Of a stretch of DNA of 64,000 bases, positions 12,641-25,369 are shown piece after piece. How positions within the stretch are numbered: the first letter of the stretch is position 1; each line of letters opens with the position of its first letter. The notes beneath the pieces were generated by a model. It did no database searches and had not been told where the DNA came from. It saw only the letters and a program-made list of their open reading frames with translations. Origin of the DNA: Dama dama (taxonomy: Eukaryota > Chordata > Mammalia > Artiodactyla > Cervidae). The translations under genes were made by a program, and so were the position numbers. Location of the stretch: contig NC_083697.1 of assembly GCF_033118175.1 (NCBI RefSeq), positions 28,804,001 through 28,868,000 of the forward strand, written 5' to 3'.

Positions 12641-13383
12641 AAAACATCTTTCATTTTTATACATTCAATTCTCAGTGAGGATTTAACCCTGACATACAAT
12701 TGAACAATGGTGCTGGGGTTTGGCCAAGGCGGCAAGATGGGCAGAAGACAACCATCGGGGCTGGTTCCAGGTAAATTGGACGTAAGGCCAGGAGGAGGGG
12801 AAGTGCTGTCTTGGCCATAGGTCCCAGGTAATCTGGAGAGCTGATCTCATATTCATCATCCCAGCTCAACTGCCAGGGCAGCTGCATGAGGGGAGCTTTC
12901 CCCATCAGCAATTCCTTCCACTTGAAAACAGGCCTAACTTGGCAGCATCAGTTTATGCTTCTAAGTCACTGAAAAATATCCCAGGAATGTAAAATCCAGA
13001 CGCTTTAACCTTCCCCAACTTGTAATTTATTTTCAAGTGCGATGCCAGGTTTGGAGAATACAACAGGCATGACGGTACCGCTTATAGAATTTAATAACAA
13101 ATTGCGCTTAATATAAATGCCTCAACATTCTTAAGTTTGTAAAAGAATACCTTATATTCTTAAATTTGTAGAATATTCTCCAGAAGTCTGAACATTTTCA
13201 GATTAAAAACACGTGAGTTAATTTTTAGTGCTCCAGTAAGTGGCCAGAGTTCCAGCAGCCAGTGACTGCTATGACCTTGTGTTAAGTCCCTGAGCCTCTT
13301 TGGGCTTCTAAATTCTTCATGTGTAGAATCACAAGATAACATCTAATACATCTTCCAGCTCTAAAATTCTATGATTCCTAGTC

Positions 13384-13419
13384 GTATATATATATACATA
13401 TATATATAGAGAGAGAGGA
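13384..13419 (+). repeat. TA/GA microsatellite
   Basis: Alternating TA interrupted by CA, followed by a short GA run. Confidence 0.9.
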
Positions 13420-15634
13420 CACACAGGACAACAAGCAAAGATCACATTTTCAAACTGAAATATTTCAAATATATTAAAAAAAAAAATAAAATCTTAAAAC
13501 CACAGAATTTCTGTGTTGGAAGGACCCTAATGGTAAGCTTAATTTTAAGAACTGTGAACATTTTAGATACATTTAACACAATTACAAACTGAGAAAACAT
13601 ACAGTCAACACTCAATTTACCTGTTGTAATGGGGCCTCTGATAGCATGGAAAATCAAAATTTAGAGACAAAGAAAAACCTTTATGTTAGGCAAAGATTTC
13701 AACTTTTCTCAGTAAAACTGAAATTGAGTAACTAAAGCATTTAGTTTCAGTAAATCCAAGGAGGGCACTGCCCTGGGTAGTTAAATCCTGATAATAAAGG
13801 ACTGACTTTTCTGAGGAGAGGTAAAAAATGCTTTGACTACACAAGTGGGGGGTGGGAGAGAAATATACAAGCCAAACAAAGAATGAAAATTTTTACTCTA
13901 CAAAAAAAATTTTTTTTTAATTCTTACAAACTACATAAAAATAACTAGGAGGATTAGATAACATGTAATGTATGCCTGAAGTAAGTGCAAAATAAAGATT
14001 TTAATTGGGGGATATATTCTTTGAAGACAAAAATTATTAATATAAGTTTTAAAGTCTTTTAAAATAGCCTAAAGTCTCTCAGCACATTGTCTTTGATACA
14101 AACCTAATTTGAGATAATTAAGAGTATCCTCTGACTCTGTGATATTCAAATTTACTTGGAATTAAACATCACTGATTTCTTTCTGTTTAAAGGCATATAA
14201 TTATCTTCATGTTATATTTTTCTTGCTTAGAAAACTCATCGTATCGCCTTCACTGAAATACACTGGGTAGAGAAGTAACTAAATAATTTGGCTCTTAATG
14301 ATTGAAAGTACTTAGAGACATCATTTAGCAGAGAATTTAATTTGTACTATAGTAAACACAGCTGCCGGGCACGAGAATTTAGACCACTCTGCGAAGAAGA
14401 CAATTAACTGCTCCTTCAGAAGAAAAGAACATAAGATAAAGCATTTCAGCTATTCTTCTGTGATTTCCTGTGGAAAACCCCTACAAAATTAGGAGAATTA
14501 CAAGTCAGTAGAAATGGGAAATTTTCTCTGTCTGATTTCTTGTTGTCGCTTTACTGGTTAATTTACATCCCAGACACTGATGGGGCAAAAGGGAAAATGC
14601 GATATAAGTGTCAGACTGAGGTTAACCAACATATTGTACCATCTACATATTATGATGTAAGCAAAAGGAGGAAGGGAGAAACACCAAAATTTCTAACATG
14701 GTTGAGGATAACATCAGCCAGCAATCTGGAAAAATGATAGTACTTTAAACCTGCTAAAAACCCTCCCATGTGATAGCTTTGTATTGTTCAGCCTATGCAG
14801 ACTAAAACACAAAGTATATGAAATAAATCATATACTTTTGTACTTAAATAAAATGTTCTGCAAGCAATTAATTTCTATTACTTTTAGAAATTTGCCAGAA
14901 AATAACTTCCCTATAATCAAATCTTGATTTTTCCCTTATTATAAAGTACAATTTATTAAGAAAAAAACTCTTTTGAAAGGTATAAAAAAGGGATCTACTT
15001 CTCATTAAGCATCTTAACGTAAGGTAGCTTCCTTGTCCTGTAGTATTTTAGCTTATTTTTGAACCAGTCCAATGATAATGAACTTCATCCTGAGGCTATA
15101 CATTCCATCCCCAGGCAGCTCTGACTCTCAGTAACAACTGAACCCTCTCTCCCCCAGGGCTCCACCCAGTGCTTTTTATCGCCTCTTCCTGGGACAGACG
15201 GGACATATCTCATCCTTCTCTCCTATGACAGCCATCCAAATATTTGAAGACAACCAAATCTGCCAGGCTATAAGTGTTCTCATGATCAGTGACTACCTCA
15301 CTTTGAGGAAGGTTCGGGTTCAGTCACCACTCTGCTCTGAACACATTCAAGTTGGTTTTTAATTCTCTACAATGGTGGTGCAAAGCAGGGTACACAGTTT
15401 TCCTGGTGCAAGAGTGAGACCACTGGTCTTAAATACTACCCTTCTACTAAGGGAGCCTAATGTGCAATTACTTGTTTGGCTCTCACATCACATTGTTGGT
15501 TCATGTTGAGTCCATTATTAACTAAAACTTCTAGATTTCTTCACCTGCATATCCCTCCCACCCTGTCCTTGTAGTAATTTGTTCTCTGGAGGCATTCAGC
15601 TTTTAAAAATAGCATTGCCTAAGCGGTTAGCCCT

Positions 15635-15917
15635 AGGAGAGGGTGGGACGAATGGAGAGAGTAACATGGAAACATATAAACCATGTGTAAAACAGAGAGC
15701 CAGTGGGAATGTGCTCTATGACTCAGGTAGCTCAAACTGGTGCTCTGTGGCAACCTGGAGGGGTGGGAGGGGGTGGGAGGGCCAGGAGGGAGGCGACACA
15801 TGTATTCCTGTTGATGCTCATGTTGGTGTACGGCAGAAACCAACACAATATTGTGAAGCAATTACCCTTCAATTAAAAATAACTGTTTAGAAAAAGAGAC
15901 ATGACAACAAAAAGAAA
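15635..15917 (+). mobile_element. L1 3' end
   Basis: 5'-truncated L1 3' UTR: GAGAGTAACATGGAAACATA, GGTGCTCTGTGGCAACCTGG, a G-rich stretch, CCAACACAATATTGTGAAGC. Perfect 9-bp duplication GTTAGCCCT at 15626-15634 and 15918-15926. Antisense to NFKB1. Confidence 0.9.
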
Positions 15918-16454
15918 GTTAGCCCTTTGTTTTGATGGAGATATAGATGCCGAAAAATATTTCTGAATTTTAAAACTCAAAACTAATAAATTTTATATTA
16001 AAAAAGAACATGGCTCTTTGCCTCAGCTTTTCAAAATGAATTTGAACTTGAATTATTTGTTATCTATCACTCCGTGTCACCACAAATTTGATAAAACATC
16101 CATTGAAGACAATGATAAAATACACTGCAGGAGCTGCAGAAAGATCCCTGAGGCTAGAGATGTCCCTCCAGGTTGACATCACCAACAGGAGAAACACTGT
16201 TAACCCCTAAGTACCAAACCAGAGGGCTCCAACAGCTCAGTAAATCCTGCCAGAAATCCTGCCAGAGAAAACACTGAGAGATATCTGCTGTGATTTGTTC
16301 TTACTAAGGTGCCTGAAATGGATACCTAGCTCTCTGGTCCCTACTTTGAAAATGCATCTTTCAAATGCCATGAGCATTCTGTTAAAAACAGAAGTTGAGA
16401 CTACCTAGCCAGGAGGTGAGCTCAAAGGAAAGGTGCACTTCCCCCAGCCCTACA

Positions 16455-16487
16455 CACCTACCTACACACACACACGCACACACACTG
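16455..16487 (+). repeat. CA microsatellite (interrupted)
   Basis: CACACACACACGCACACACA-type run following imperfect CCTA units. Confidence 0.9.
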
Positions 16488-17924
16488 CAGAACGCCCTCT
16501 GAGGAGGCATTCCCCCAGTGAATCCTGAGTAACCTCGTATCATCCCCTTGTATGTACCTGGATGAGCTGCTCCCTGTCTGCTCATGTAAGTCTGGAGGCA
16601 GAGACGATCACATTCGGGCATGTGACCACGGTGCTCAGTATGTGGTGAGCACTAGACAAGCCATGTGCTCCACGAATGAGGAAAGGACGAAGGCCAGGGA
16701 GGCTTTCAACTCTACAAACTGAATGTTCTAGGCTTAGATGGATCCAGGTTTCTGAACTAACAATCCAGAATACAATTTAAATCAAGGCTCTGACTGATCC
16801 CTTTCCTAGGTTACTATTTTAAAAAGTAATAAAACAACGATGTTATAATGACTTCTAAAGGGTCTGGTTAATCTCATATAAATTCTATGAGACTGATAAA
16901 TATTGATATTGAAAAAATAAAATTAAATCAGTAAGATGGGAAATCCCTGAAACTGAACAAAAACGAAAAATTTGACTAACTATACTTCTAATGGCACTGT
17001 AGCTATATAGAAGGAAAAAATTATCCTAAGAGTTTTTGAACATATTACTCTGACTACCCTCTCTTGAATATATTTGAAGGTCAGAGGACTGTAAAAAAAA
17101 AAAAACAAAAACTGTATATTTAGTAAGTTTATAGCTAGTACTGATATTGGTATAGCAATTCCGAAGCTATTCTGTATTTATTAAAGGACTGAGCAAACTG
17201 CGTGGGTATGCTGATGTCATTGGCAACTAGGGTTTCATTATTGGAGAAAGGCAATACAAATATGGAGCAGAGGAAGAAGGGAAGAGGCCCGTGATGTCGG
17301 ACTGGAATTAAAAGGTATCAATATGAATTCAAGATTAAAAACAAACAAACAAACAGAAACACAGGTTTCTAGCTCTGCCTAATCAAACAGACTGGAAGAA
17401 ATTTCTCCAACAAAAGGAACCAGGGCTCCTTGGAGAGATGGTTGATTACAGGACGGGGGTAGGAAAAGGAAAAGTATAGTATGAATTGAGAGTATCATAT
17501 TACTTCATAAATAAGGAAATATTCAAAATCAAGTGGGGACATGTCAAAAGGATACAGAAGCTAGCATGAAAGACTCCTACTGGCTAAGAGTCAGACAATT
17601 TTAACATCAAAATAAATAATGACAGGAATGGCTTATAATACACTGAAAAACAAACCAAAAAAAAAATCCATGAGTACATAGAGAAATTAAGTTTTTAAAG
17701 GAATGTGAAGAACAGAGATTGTTTTTGTTTTTTTAAACAGAATTTCTTTTTAAACAGAGAATTTCAGCTAACAAAATTTCTAAAACAAAAATGAAAAAAA
17801 GTGATATAAATACACAATCACAAATTTGTAATCATCAACTACTGATAACAATTGATTCACCAGAGCATCATCCATGGAAGCTAAAACCACTGGAAAAAGA
17901 CATTAAGGATGGTAGCTTGTACAA

Positions 17925-18270
17925 GGGTGGCTGCAGTGATGACAAGTGATTCGAGTCTGGATGAGTTTTGAAGGCACAGCCAATAGGATGACCCGATGGG
18001 TTACAGTAGTTCAGGATAACTCCAAGGTTTCTGACCTGAGCAACTGAAGGATAGAGCTGCCATTTCCTGAGAAAGGAGAGATATTAGGAGGAGTAGATTG
18101 GCAGGGAAGATTCAGAATTCAGTTTGTTAACTACCAGATACCCAAATGATGTCAATCAAGCAGCTAAGCCTGGAGCCTAGATTTCAGAGAAGTCTAGGCT
18201 AGATAAAAGAATTTGGAGTCATCAGCATATCTACGTTACATAAAGGGATAAGATGGAGGAAATGGAGAAA
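17925..18270 (-). repeat. L2-like fragment, antisense
   Basis: Text such as TGGGTTACAGTAGTTCAGGA, AGCCTGGAGCCTAGATTTCA and GGAGTCATCAGCATATC is the reverse complement of L2 body sequence as I recall it; assignment by eye only. Confidence 0.45.
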
Positions 18271-18799
18271 GAAACCCTTCTTGGCCAAGTTTTAACTAAA
18301 CAAGCTAACTTTCTACTTAAGTTTCTATTTCTAGCTAAGCTTCTAATTAGTGAGCAACAATTGACTACCCAAAGAATGAAAGAGAACTCAGTTTAATTCA
18401 GTAAATATTTGTTGTACATCTCCCAATAGAAGAATATCATGAAGAAATAAGGTCTAGAGGTGGGGAGACAGGCATGTAAGCAAGTAACTAAATGAATATG
18501 AGGAACAGTAGCGGATGCATTCAGAGATTTCACAGGCTGATTAAGGAAGAACATTCAGAGGTCAACTAACTCAGCTGGAGAAGTGAGGGCAAATCAGGCA
18601 GATTTCTGAAAGAGTGGTTACTGATAAATGCGTCAGAAAACTACATAAGAAATAAATTACATGACAAGGAGCTGAAATGATATTCCAAAGAGATAAAATT
18701 AAATTCAGGACAAAACATCCCCACAATTCATAAAGAACACTCAGAAAAAACTCCATGGCTATTAAAAGTCAAGTTAACAACAAAATACATTTAAAAAAT

Positions 18800-19002
18800 G
18801 GTGAAACAGATCACCAGCCCAGGTGGGATGCATGAGACAAGTGCTCGAGCCTGGTGCACTGGGAAGACCCAGAGGAATCGGGTGGAGAGGGAGGTGGGAG
18901 GGGGGATCGGGATGGGGAATACGTGTAAATCTATTGCTGATTCATGTCAATGTATGACAAAACCCACTGAAAAAATAAAAAAATAATAATAATAAAAAAT
19001 AA
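18800..19002 (+). mobile_element. L1 3' end (very short)
   Basis: Starts at GGTGAAACAGATCACCAGCC and runs through the same G-rich block (18880-18917) and TCAATGTATGACAAAACCCA into an A/TAA tail; close to the copies at 7.3 and 44.7 kb. Confidence 0.88.
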
Positions 19003-19194
19003 AGACCCTGGGTCAGGAAGAAATCAGGATCAAGTAGGATTACAGGGCAGGTAGGCTTTTTGAGCTTGTCTTTGCCAGGAGAAAAGAGAGCAGACCGATT
19101 CAGAGACTACAAAAGACGGTTCGTGTACAAAAGCAGCGTGAGAAGCAGTGTATGATGAATGAAACACCTTACCAAGAATAAGGTAGGTTCCCAA

Positions 19195-19415
19195 AGATGA
19201 CATTCACAGAGCACTTACCATGCATTGGGCACTGCTCTTTACATATACTAACTCATTTTAATCTTTCCAACAACCCTGGGAGGCAAGGGCTCTTAAGCTT
19301 CCCTTTTTTACAGATGCAGAGAGGTTAACCAAGTTGTCCAAGATTAAACAACTAATAAGGGTCAGAGTTGGATTTGAACCCAAGGTAGTGTGCTCTAGAG
19401 TCTGCTACATCACTT
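19195..19415 (-). repeat. MIR SINE, nearly full length
   Basis: Reverse MIR: AGAGCACTTACCATGCATTG, TACTAACTCATTTTAATC, CAGATGCAGAGAGGTTAACC, GGATTTGAACCCAAGGTAG. Confidence 0.8.
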
Positions 19416-19904
19416 CCCTAGAAATCTGTAAGCTGCTGAGGAATGTCCTACCAAGTTCATTAAGTGAAAAAAGCAAGAGGCGGAGTGTTTTATAGATTAA
19501 CAGAATATAAGCGTGTGTATAGATGAATATGCTGTATAGTTTACATGTATTGGGATACACATGGTCCTTACACACATAAACATATATACACATAGACTTG
19601 TATCTGCATGGAATATTTTTGGAAGCCTACCCAAAGAAATTCAAAGTAGTGCTTCTCTCTGGGGAGGAGAGGGATCTTAGAAAGAAGGGAAGCTTACTTT
19701 TCACTATGTGTATCTTTGTATTATTTGAATTTCTATTAATTTCTATGTGACACTTTAAATAAGTAAAAAAACTTCTTACTTAAAAAATAAAACAACAAGA
19801 ATGGCACACAGACTAGACATTCTCTAGTGAGGGAGTATACTTGATCATACAATTTCAGGAATAAGGGGGGTTTAGATGTCTTAGTTTTCCCACGGGGAGA
19901 TGGG

Positions 19905-20480
19905 TGGGAAGAAATGATTGCTATTTGTTACTTTGGTTCCCTCTCTGGAGTTTACCAGTACTCATTGTGCTTGGGGATCCAACCGCCCACCTTGGGCAAC
20001 ATGTCCGAGTTGCAGCTAACGCCACTGCAGATCCAGGGGATGGAGGCTGCGAATGGTTATTAATGCAGTCACCTTGCCTCACACTCTCTGTCCCCGGTGT
20101 GACCTCCAGGGACGGGCTGTGAAACAACGACCATGAGGACCTAGAAACCTTTGATCTGGTGCCCCTTAAACCTGTTTCAGCTTCCAGGAAAGCAGACTTT
20201 CTGCTGCAGGACTTCTGTGCCCTAACACGGTGAGCCTGAGACTGCTGCTGCGGCCCCCTTCCAGAGCTGAAGATGGAAATCTGAATAACGGAAAGTCAGA
20301 GCTGAGCAGCCGAGAGAAGCCAAACGACAGTGTCAGCTCTGAATCCAGTGGGCCTTGAAGCTAGCTAGCTATTTCTTTGGACTTCCCAACTTTTTAAACA
20401 AATAAGTTACCATTTGCTGCTTAGTTGTAATTGGTTTTTTTCTCTCACGGCCATGGAAAGATTCCAATAGACAGAGAAAC
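19905..20480 (+). repeat. Possible ancient LTR remnant
   Basis: GC- and CpG-richer block ending in TTTTTAAACAAATAAGTTAC and a T-rich stretch, similar in style to mammalian ERVL-type LTR ends. Family not identified; no coding frame beyond 72 codons. Confidence 0.3.
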
Positions 20481-20989
20481 TGAGGCAGACAAAGCCCCAT
20501 TTCAACCTCAGAGTCTGGTGTCATGCCCAGGGTCTAAGTTAGAGTGTCCCAACTCACTGACTGATGGGACACAGGATTTCAAAGTCAGGTGAATGGGGAG
20601 GAAAAGGAGGCTGGTGAGATGGTAAGAACAAGATGGAACAGCAGGCTGAGGGGAGCTGTGATGGCTGGTTGAAGATTGTATTTCCAATAAAAACCAAGGA
20701 CTATTATGTCTATATAATAGTTATATAGACTATTTGTCTCTTCTTTAGCGACATTATGATAGTGCTAGTGGTAGTCTGAGAAAGATAATTCTAGCATCTC
20801 CTGCACATTGATGATTCATTTACTATACAGATAATTACTGGCTACCTACTATATGCTACATATTATTCCAGGTGCTAAACATACAGCAGTAAACACAACA
20901 GGAAAAGAAAAAAAAATCTCCTCCCTTTGTGGAGCTAACAATCATATTTTTTCTTAAAAACATAAATGTCCTGAATGAACATTTTATGC

Positions 20990-21230
20990 TATAGATGTGC
21001 CCCGGACTGTGCTAGATGTTATTATGACAATTACTTAACCCTAATACAATTCATATTTCTGCAAAGTAGGTATTTTTTATTTTCATTTTATAAATGAGGA
21101 AAATAACGTCTGACGAGATTATGTGACTTGTTGGAGGTCACGCTATCTGTAAATCATATAATCTCAAGTAAAATCTAGCTTTTGCTTTCAAGTATGTTAT
21201 TTTGCTCACTAAACCACAGCTCTACTTAAC
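20990..21230 (-). repeat. MIR SINE
   Basis: Reverse MIR: GGACTGTGCTAGATG, GTAGGTATTTTTTATTTTCA, TTTATAAATGAGGAAAATAA, TGGAGGTCACGCTATCTG. Confidence 0.65.
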
Positions 21231-21751
21231 GACCATATGACAGATGTCATATAGCAACTCAATGGGTTTACTCAGATCCTGCAAAGTCCCTAGGTATTAT
21301 GTAACTAACGCATGAATAAAGAACCTTACATGAAGTGATTTATTATCTTCTCTTGATCTGACTATTGCTCATTAGGTTAATATCCAGGATGTGATCTCAT
21401 ATCTGCTTTGTTTATGAAATCTTGCAGTGGTATGCTAGAATTGGCTTGACCAACTCATAAGAACTGTTAAATTTTCAGAAAATTTGCAAACCAGTAGACT
21501 TTATGTTGACAGCTTGAAAGTGATCATAGTGCAAGTATTTACATCAAGAAAATTAACAAATACTACAAATCAGGGTTTTGTTTCAATTTGCTTTTTTTCC
21601 CTGAACAGTCAATTGTTAAGCATTTACTAGGGCACAACTGTATTTAAGGTCCACCATCTACTCAATGGAGAGATATCACAGGAATTATTCTGTTAGAAAA
21701 TATTCAAAATACTGGTAAACTTTCCAACTTGAAAGATTTTTAATAATAATG

Positions 21752-21942
21752 ATCCCAGGAGGTACTAGTGGTAAATGTGGGAGATGTAAGTGATGTGGGT
21801 TTGATCCCCGGGTTGGGAAGATCCCCTGGAGAAGGGAATGGCAACCCACTCTAGCATTCCTGCCTGGAGAATCCCATGGACAGAGGAGCCTGATATGCTA
21901 CATAGTCCATAGGGTTGCAAAGAGTCAGACACAACTGAAGCC
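21752..21942 (+). mobile_element. Bov-tA SINE
   Basis: Sense Bov-tA: tRNA-like B box region GGGTTTGATCCCCGGG, then BovA body CAACCCACTCTAGCATTCC to AGTCAGACACAACTGAAG. The head is partly degraded. Confidence 0.88.
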
Positions 21943-22063
21943 ATGCACATAAGAGATACCATGGATACATGTAAATATCTTTCCCAGTGCATATTGGGCC
22001 TAAAATGGTCATCATCCCAGACTTTCAGAACCACTGCTTTGTAAGCTTAATGCCATAAGACAC

Positions 22064-22512
22064 TTTTAATGGGTTGAATATTATCCTCCCTAAATTCATG
22101 TCTACCCAGAACCTCAGAATGTGGTCTTATTTGGAAATGGGGTCTTCACAGACATAATTAATTAAGATGAGGTCAGACTGGATTATGGTGGGCCCTAAAC
22201 ACAATGACTGTTGTCTTTATGGGAGAAAAGGAGATTCAGACACAGAAAGACAAAGGGGAAATCTGGGGAAGACAAAGGCAGAAACGAGCGATACAGCTAC
22301 AAGCCAAAGAAAGTCAAGGATTGCCAGCAACCACCAGAGGCTACAAGAGGCAAGAAAGGCTTCTTCCATAGAGCCTTCAGAGGGAGCGCGGCCCTGCTGA
22401 CAACTTGATTTTGGACTTCTAGCTTCCAGAACTGTGAGAGAGTAAATGTCTGTTGCTTTAAACCACCTAATTTGCGGTAATTTGTTACGGCAGCTCTAGG
22501 AAACTAAAACAA
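22064..22512 (+). repeat. MLT1-like MaLR LTR
   Basis: Runs ATGGGTTGAATATTATCCTC, TGTGGTCTTATTTGGAAATG, GGACTTCTAGCTTCCAGAAC, TTTGTTACGGCAGCTCTAGG, the complete order of an MLT1 LTR. Confidence 0.75.
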
Positions 22513-22884
22513 TACTTGTGCAAATTATCAGATGCATAATACCTAACAGAACATGGTTAAAGAGCCTGAAAAGAATTAAGATAAATTCCTTTCTGGCCAC
22601 TTGCTACCAATCAATATTTTTATAAGAAATCATGCATAGCATCTAAAAGTAAGCTTTTGACATAGCATCTCTTTTCAATCTCCCACATTCGTACCTTTAG
22701 AAAGAAGGACATGGCATAAATAGAGTGGAAGCAATATTAATTAGTGAAGTTGTGCTGAAAATAAATTAGTGGACTGGTGAAGCTTTTGTGTAGCTCCATG
22801 GTCCCATAAACCAATCAACAAAACTGTTGTTCAATACTCAAATTAATGGATTTTGGAATACAAAAAATAGAAGCAAGCTATCAC

Positions 22885-23090
22885 TTTTAAGTGTTTACTC
22901 TGTGCCATGCACTGAACAGCTCAATTCATACGTATATCCTATGAAACAGGCATTACTTATCTCAACTTTACAAATGAAGAAACTGAGGCTTGGCCAAGTT
23001 AAATACTAATAACATTGTCAGTAGGTGGCAAAACTAGGAATCAATCTTTTCAGCTATGAACTGACTGACTTCAGAGCCAATACTTTAAAA
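22885..23090 (-). repeat. MIR SINE
   Basis: Reverse MIR: AAGTGTTTACTCTGTGCCAT, ACTTTACAAATGAAGAAACT, GAGGCTTGGCCAAGTTAAAT. Confidence 0.75.
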
Positions 23091-23699
23091 AAAAGCAAAC
23101 CTAAAAGTATGGTCCATAAGCCACCTGAACTTTACCCTAGACTAGAACCTGGTGTAGAACCAGAAATGTGCAGCTTTATTATCTCCTTTCAGGACTTCAA
23201 TTAGACAGCTTTACTCTTTCTTTTGTAATCTGTATCTCACCATTTAAGTTTTCCTTCTCTCTGTGCTATAGTCCAGGAAATTACTTTAGTTCTAATTTTA
23301 AATTTGGTAATTCTTTCTCCCATCTCTAATCTTAATTTTAACTCATTCACTGAGTTAAGTCACTTCAGTGATGATATTTTTAATTTAGAATTCTGATTTT
23401 TTTTCTTAACAATAGGTCTCAAGTATTTCCCACGTTGTGTAATCCTCATAATTTTTTAAACAGTATTCTATTCCATGGTTACACCATGTTTACCTATTCA
23501 TTCACCTGTTGTTATATCTTGTCATTATATGAGTCCTTAGGAATTATCACAGAATTATCATACTAATGGACCCACAGTGATTTAGCATGAGTGGAATGGG
23601 CCCCTGACATCTCTGCAGTTAAAATATTCTTGGGTGATTCTGATGCACATCCATGGTTGAGAACCATAGATTTAAAGAACCCCTGTAATTAAAAGTATT

Positions 23700-23890
23700 C
23701 CCATGATGGTGAAGAGTCTGGACTATTAAATCACACTGCCTGCACCGAAATTTTGGGCTCCATGCCTGAGATCAGGGTAAGCTTTTAACTTCTGTGGACT
23801 TTGGTTTCCTCATTTATCAAATAAGGATTGCAGAACCCACTGCTGTGGGCTGTGATGAGTAAATGAGAAGATGTAAATAAGCACAGCAAG
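23700..23890 (+). repeat. MIR SINE
   Basis: GAAGAGTCTGGACTATT start, GGTTTCCTCATTTATCAAAT, GTGATGAGTAAATGAGAAGA in MIR order. Confidence 0.7.
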
Positions 23891-24009
23891 CCATCCTTAC
23901 AACTGTTCTTCGGGGCGGATGGGGACGGACAGGTGAGAGGCTTTATCTGTGAGAGTCTGCACGCATCTTTCAGTCCACCCACATGAGCGCTCAGCGAGGT
24001 GAGTGGGGG

Positions 24010-24107
24010 CTAGAGGACTCTGGTCTGAAATCCACCTGGCGGGTGGGGAGAGAAGGCTCTAGAGGACTCCGGTCTGAAATCCAGCTGGCGGGTGGGGAGA
24101 GAAGGCT
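24010..24107 (+). repeat. Two-copy 49-bp tandem repeat
   Basis: Units 24010-24058 and 24059-24107, each CTAGAGGACTC(T/C)GG...GGTGGGGAGAGAAGGCT, differ at only two positions by eye. Confidence 0.95.
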
Positions 24108-25245
24108 GTGACAGTGGGGTAGCTCACAGCCTCAGCTCTAGATATGCTGAAAGTTGAAAATCGGCTTGTCTGTGGAGGGCCTTAGTACTTAGTACCTTTG
24201 AGGGCCATAGTACTTCTGTATATCCTTACCTTCTCTAGAAGAATTACCAGTATGTGACCTGACAAGACCGGAATTCTTAAATGTAATGAAAAAAGGCTAT
24301 CTAATCTTCAGACTGAGATCCCTGGGGTTGGAAGAAGCCATCTGAGATTTGCTTCTGATTAAATAATGGTCCCAGGAACAATCATGTATTTAAGGAAAAG
24401 TGGATGAGAGAAAAATGGGAATAGTCAACCGAGGAAGGTCACCAAGGGGTGATGGATCAAAACAAAGCTTAAGGTTCACACTATCTGTAAATTCAAGCCT
24501 AAGCCTATTAGGTTAATAGTTACATTTTTACTATACTCCTAATAGTTATGTTTCACAGCTATGATTTGTGCTAGAAGCTTCTTCTCATGAGTAGCTTTCT
24601 CTAGTTCATAACGTAGACTATGACTACATACCATAAATTTAGAGGGCTGTTTTTAAAAACATTCTACAAGGTAATATTTTGTTCTGGAGGCCCAAAGAAA
24701 AACTTTTGAAAGAAAAATATCTAGAAGTCTAGGTTACGGTTACACATGGAAGGAGTTTTGTCTGCTTGCCAAGACAGGACCTGACACAGAGTGCTCAATA
24801 AATATTTGTTAAATGAACTGTTTTCTCTCTTTTGGCTTCAACCTCTAATGGTTAACTTCAGGCTTAATCAGCAATCCTGTGGAAGAGTAAGAAAGGAAAA
24901 GCAGTGACGCCTACTCCCTTTCAGGGCTATCGCTACTATGTCTCCTTGCTTCCCCACCTGATACCCAAAGTGAAGGGAGGCTTTCCTGGGACTTGTGTTG
25001 AGCCGCCTTAATTGTTTCCACTCTCTAGGAACAGGTAAAAATACAAAAATGTACTTTTTAAGAAGTATAAAAGTAAAAAAAAAATTTTAAAAGACAGCCT
25101 ATATATCTTTTTTATTAGCAATTTTTAAAATCAGCTGCTGTCAGAAAGCTAAAGTGATACGTACTCTGCACTACTGGTTCTTAACTGTGTTTGAATCCTT
25201 CCATTTGAAAATCTGATGGAAAGTTATATTTATCTCCCCAAGAAT

Positions 25246-25256
25246 ATATATGTGTG

Positions 25257-25288
<32 letters not shown>

Positions 25289-25300
25289 TATATACACACA
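25246..25300 (+). repeat. TA/CA compound microsatellite
   Basis: ATATATGTGTGTATATATAT-type run followed by CACACACACACA and ATATATACACACA, directly abutting the mariner hairpin. Confidence 0.95.
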
Positions 25301-25369
25301 TATTGGGTTGGCCAAAAAGGTTCACTCGGGGTTTAAAAACCCAAATGAACCTTTTTGGCCAACCCAATA
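25301..25369. mobile_element. Mariner-type MITE forming a near-perfect hairpin
   Basis: 69-bp element beginning TATTGGGTTGGCCAAAAAGG and ending with its reverse complement. The outer 24 bp of each arm pair perfectly (25301-25324 with 25346-25369), then CTCGGGGTTT faces AAACCCAAA around a short A-rich loop. TA ends and TTGGGTTGGCCAAAAAG terminal sequence are typical of ruminant mariner relics. In cattle, mariner-derived hairpins of this kind are the source of the large miR-2284/2285 family. Confidence 0.88.

Noticed and set aside
20708..20730. Perfect 10-bp palindrome with a 3-base loop (GTCTATATAA / TTATATAGAC)
   Set aside because: AT-rich and short; expected by chance in 64 kb.
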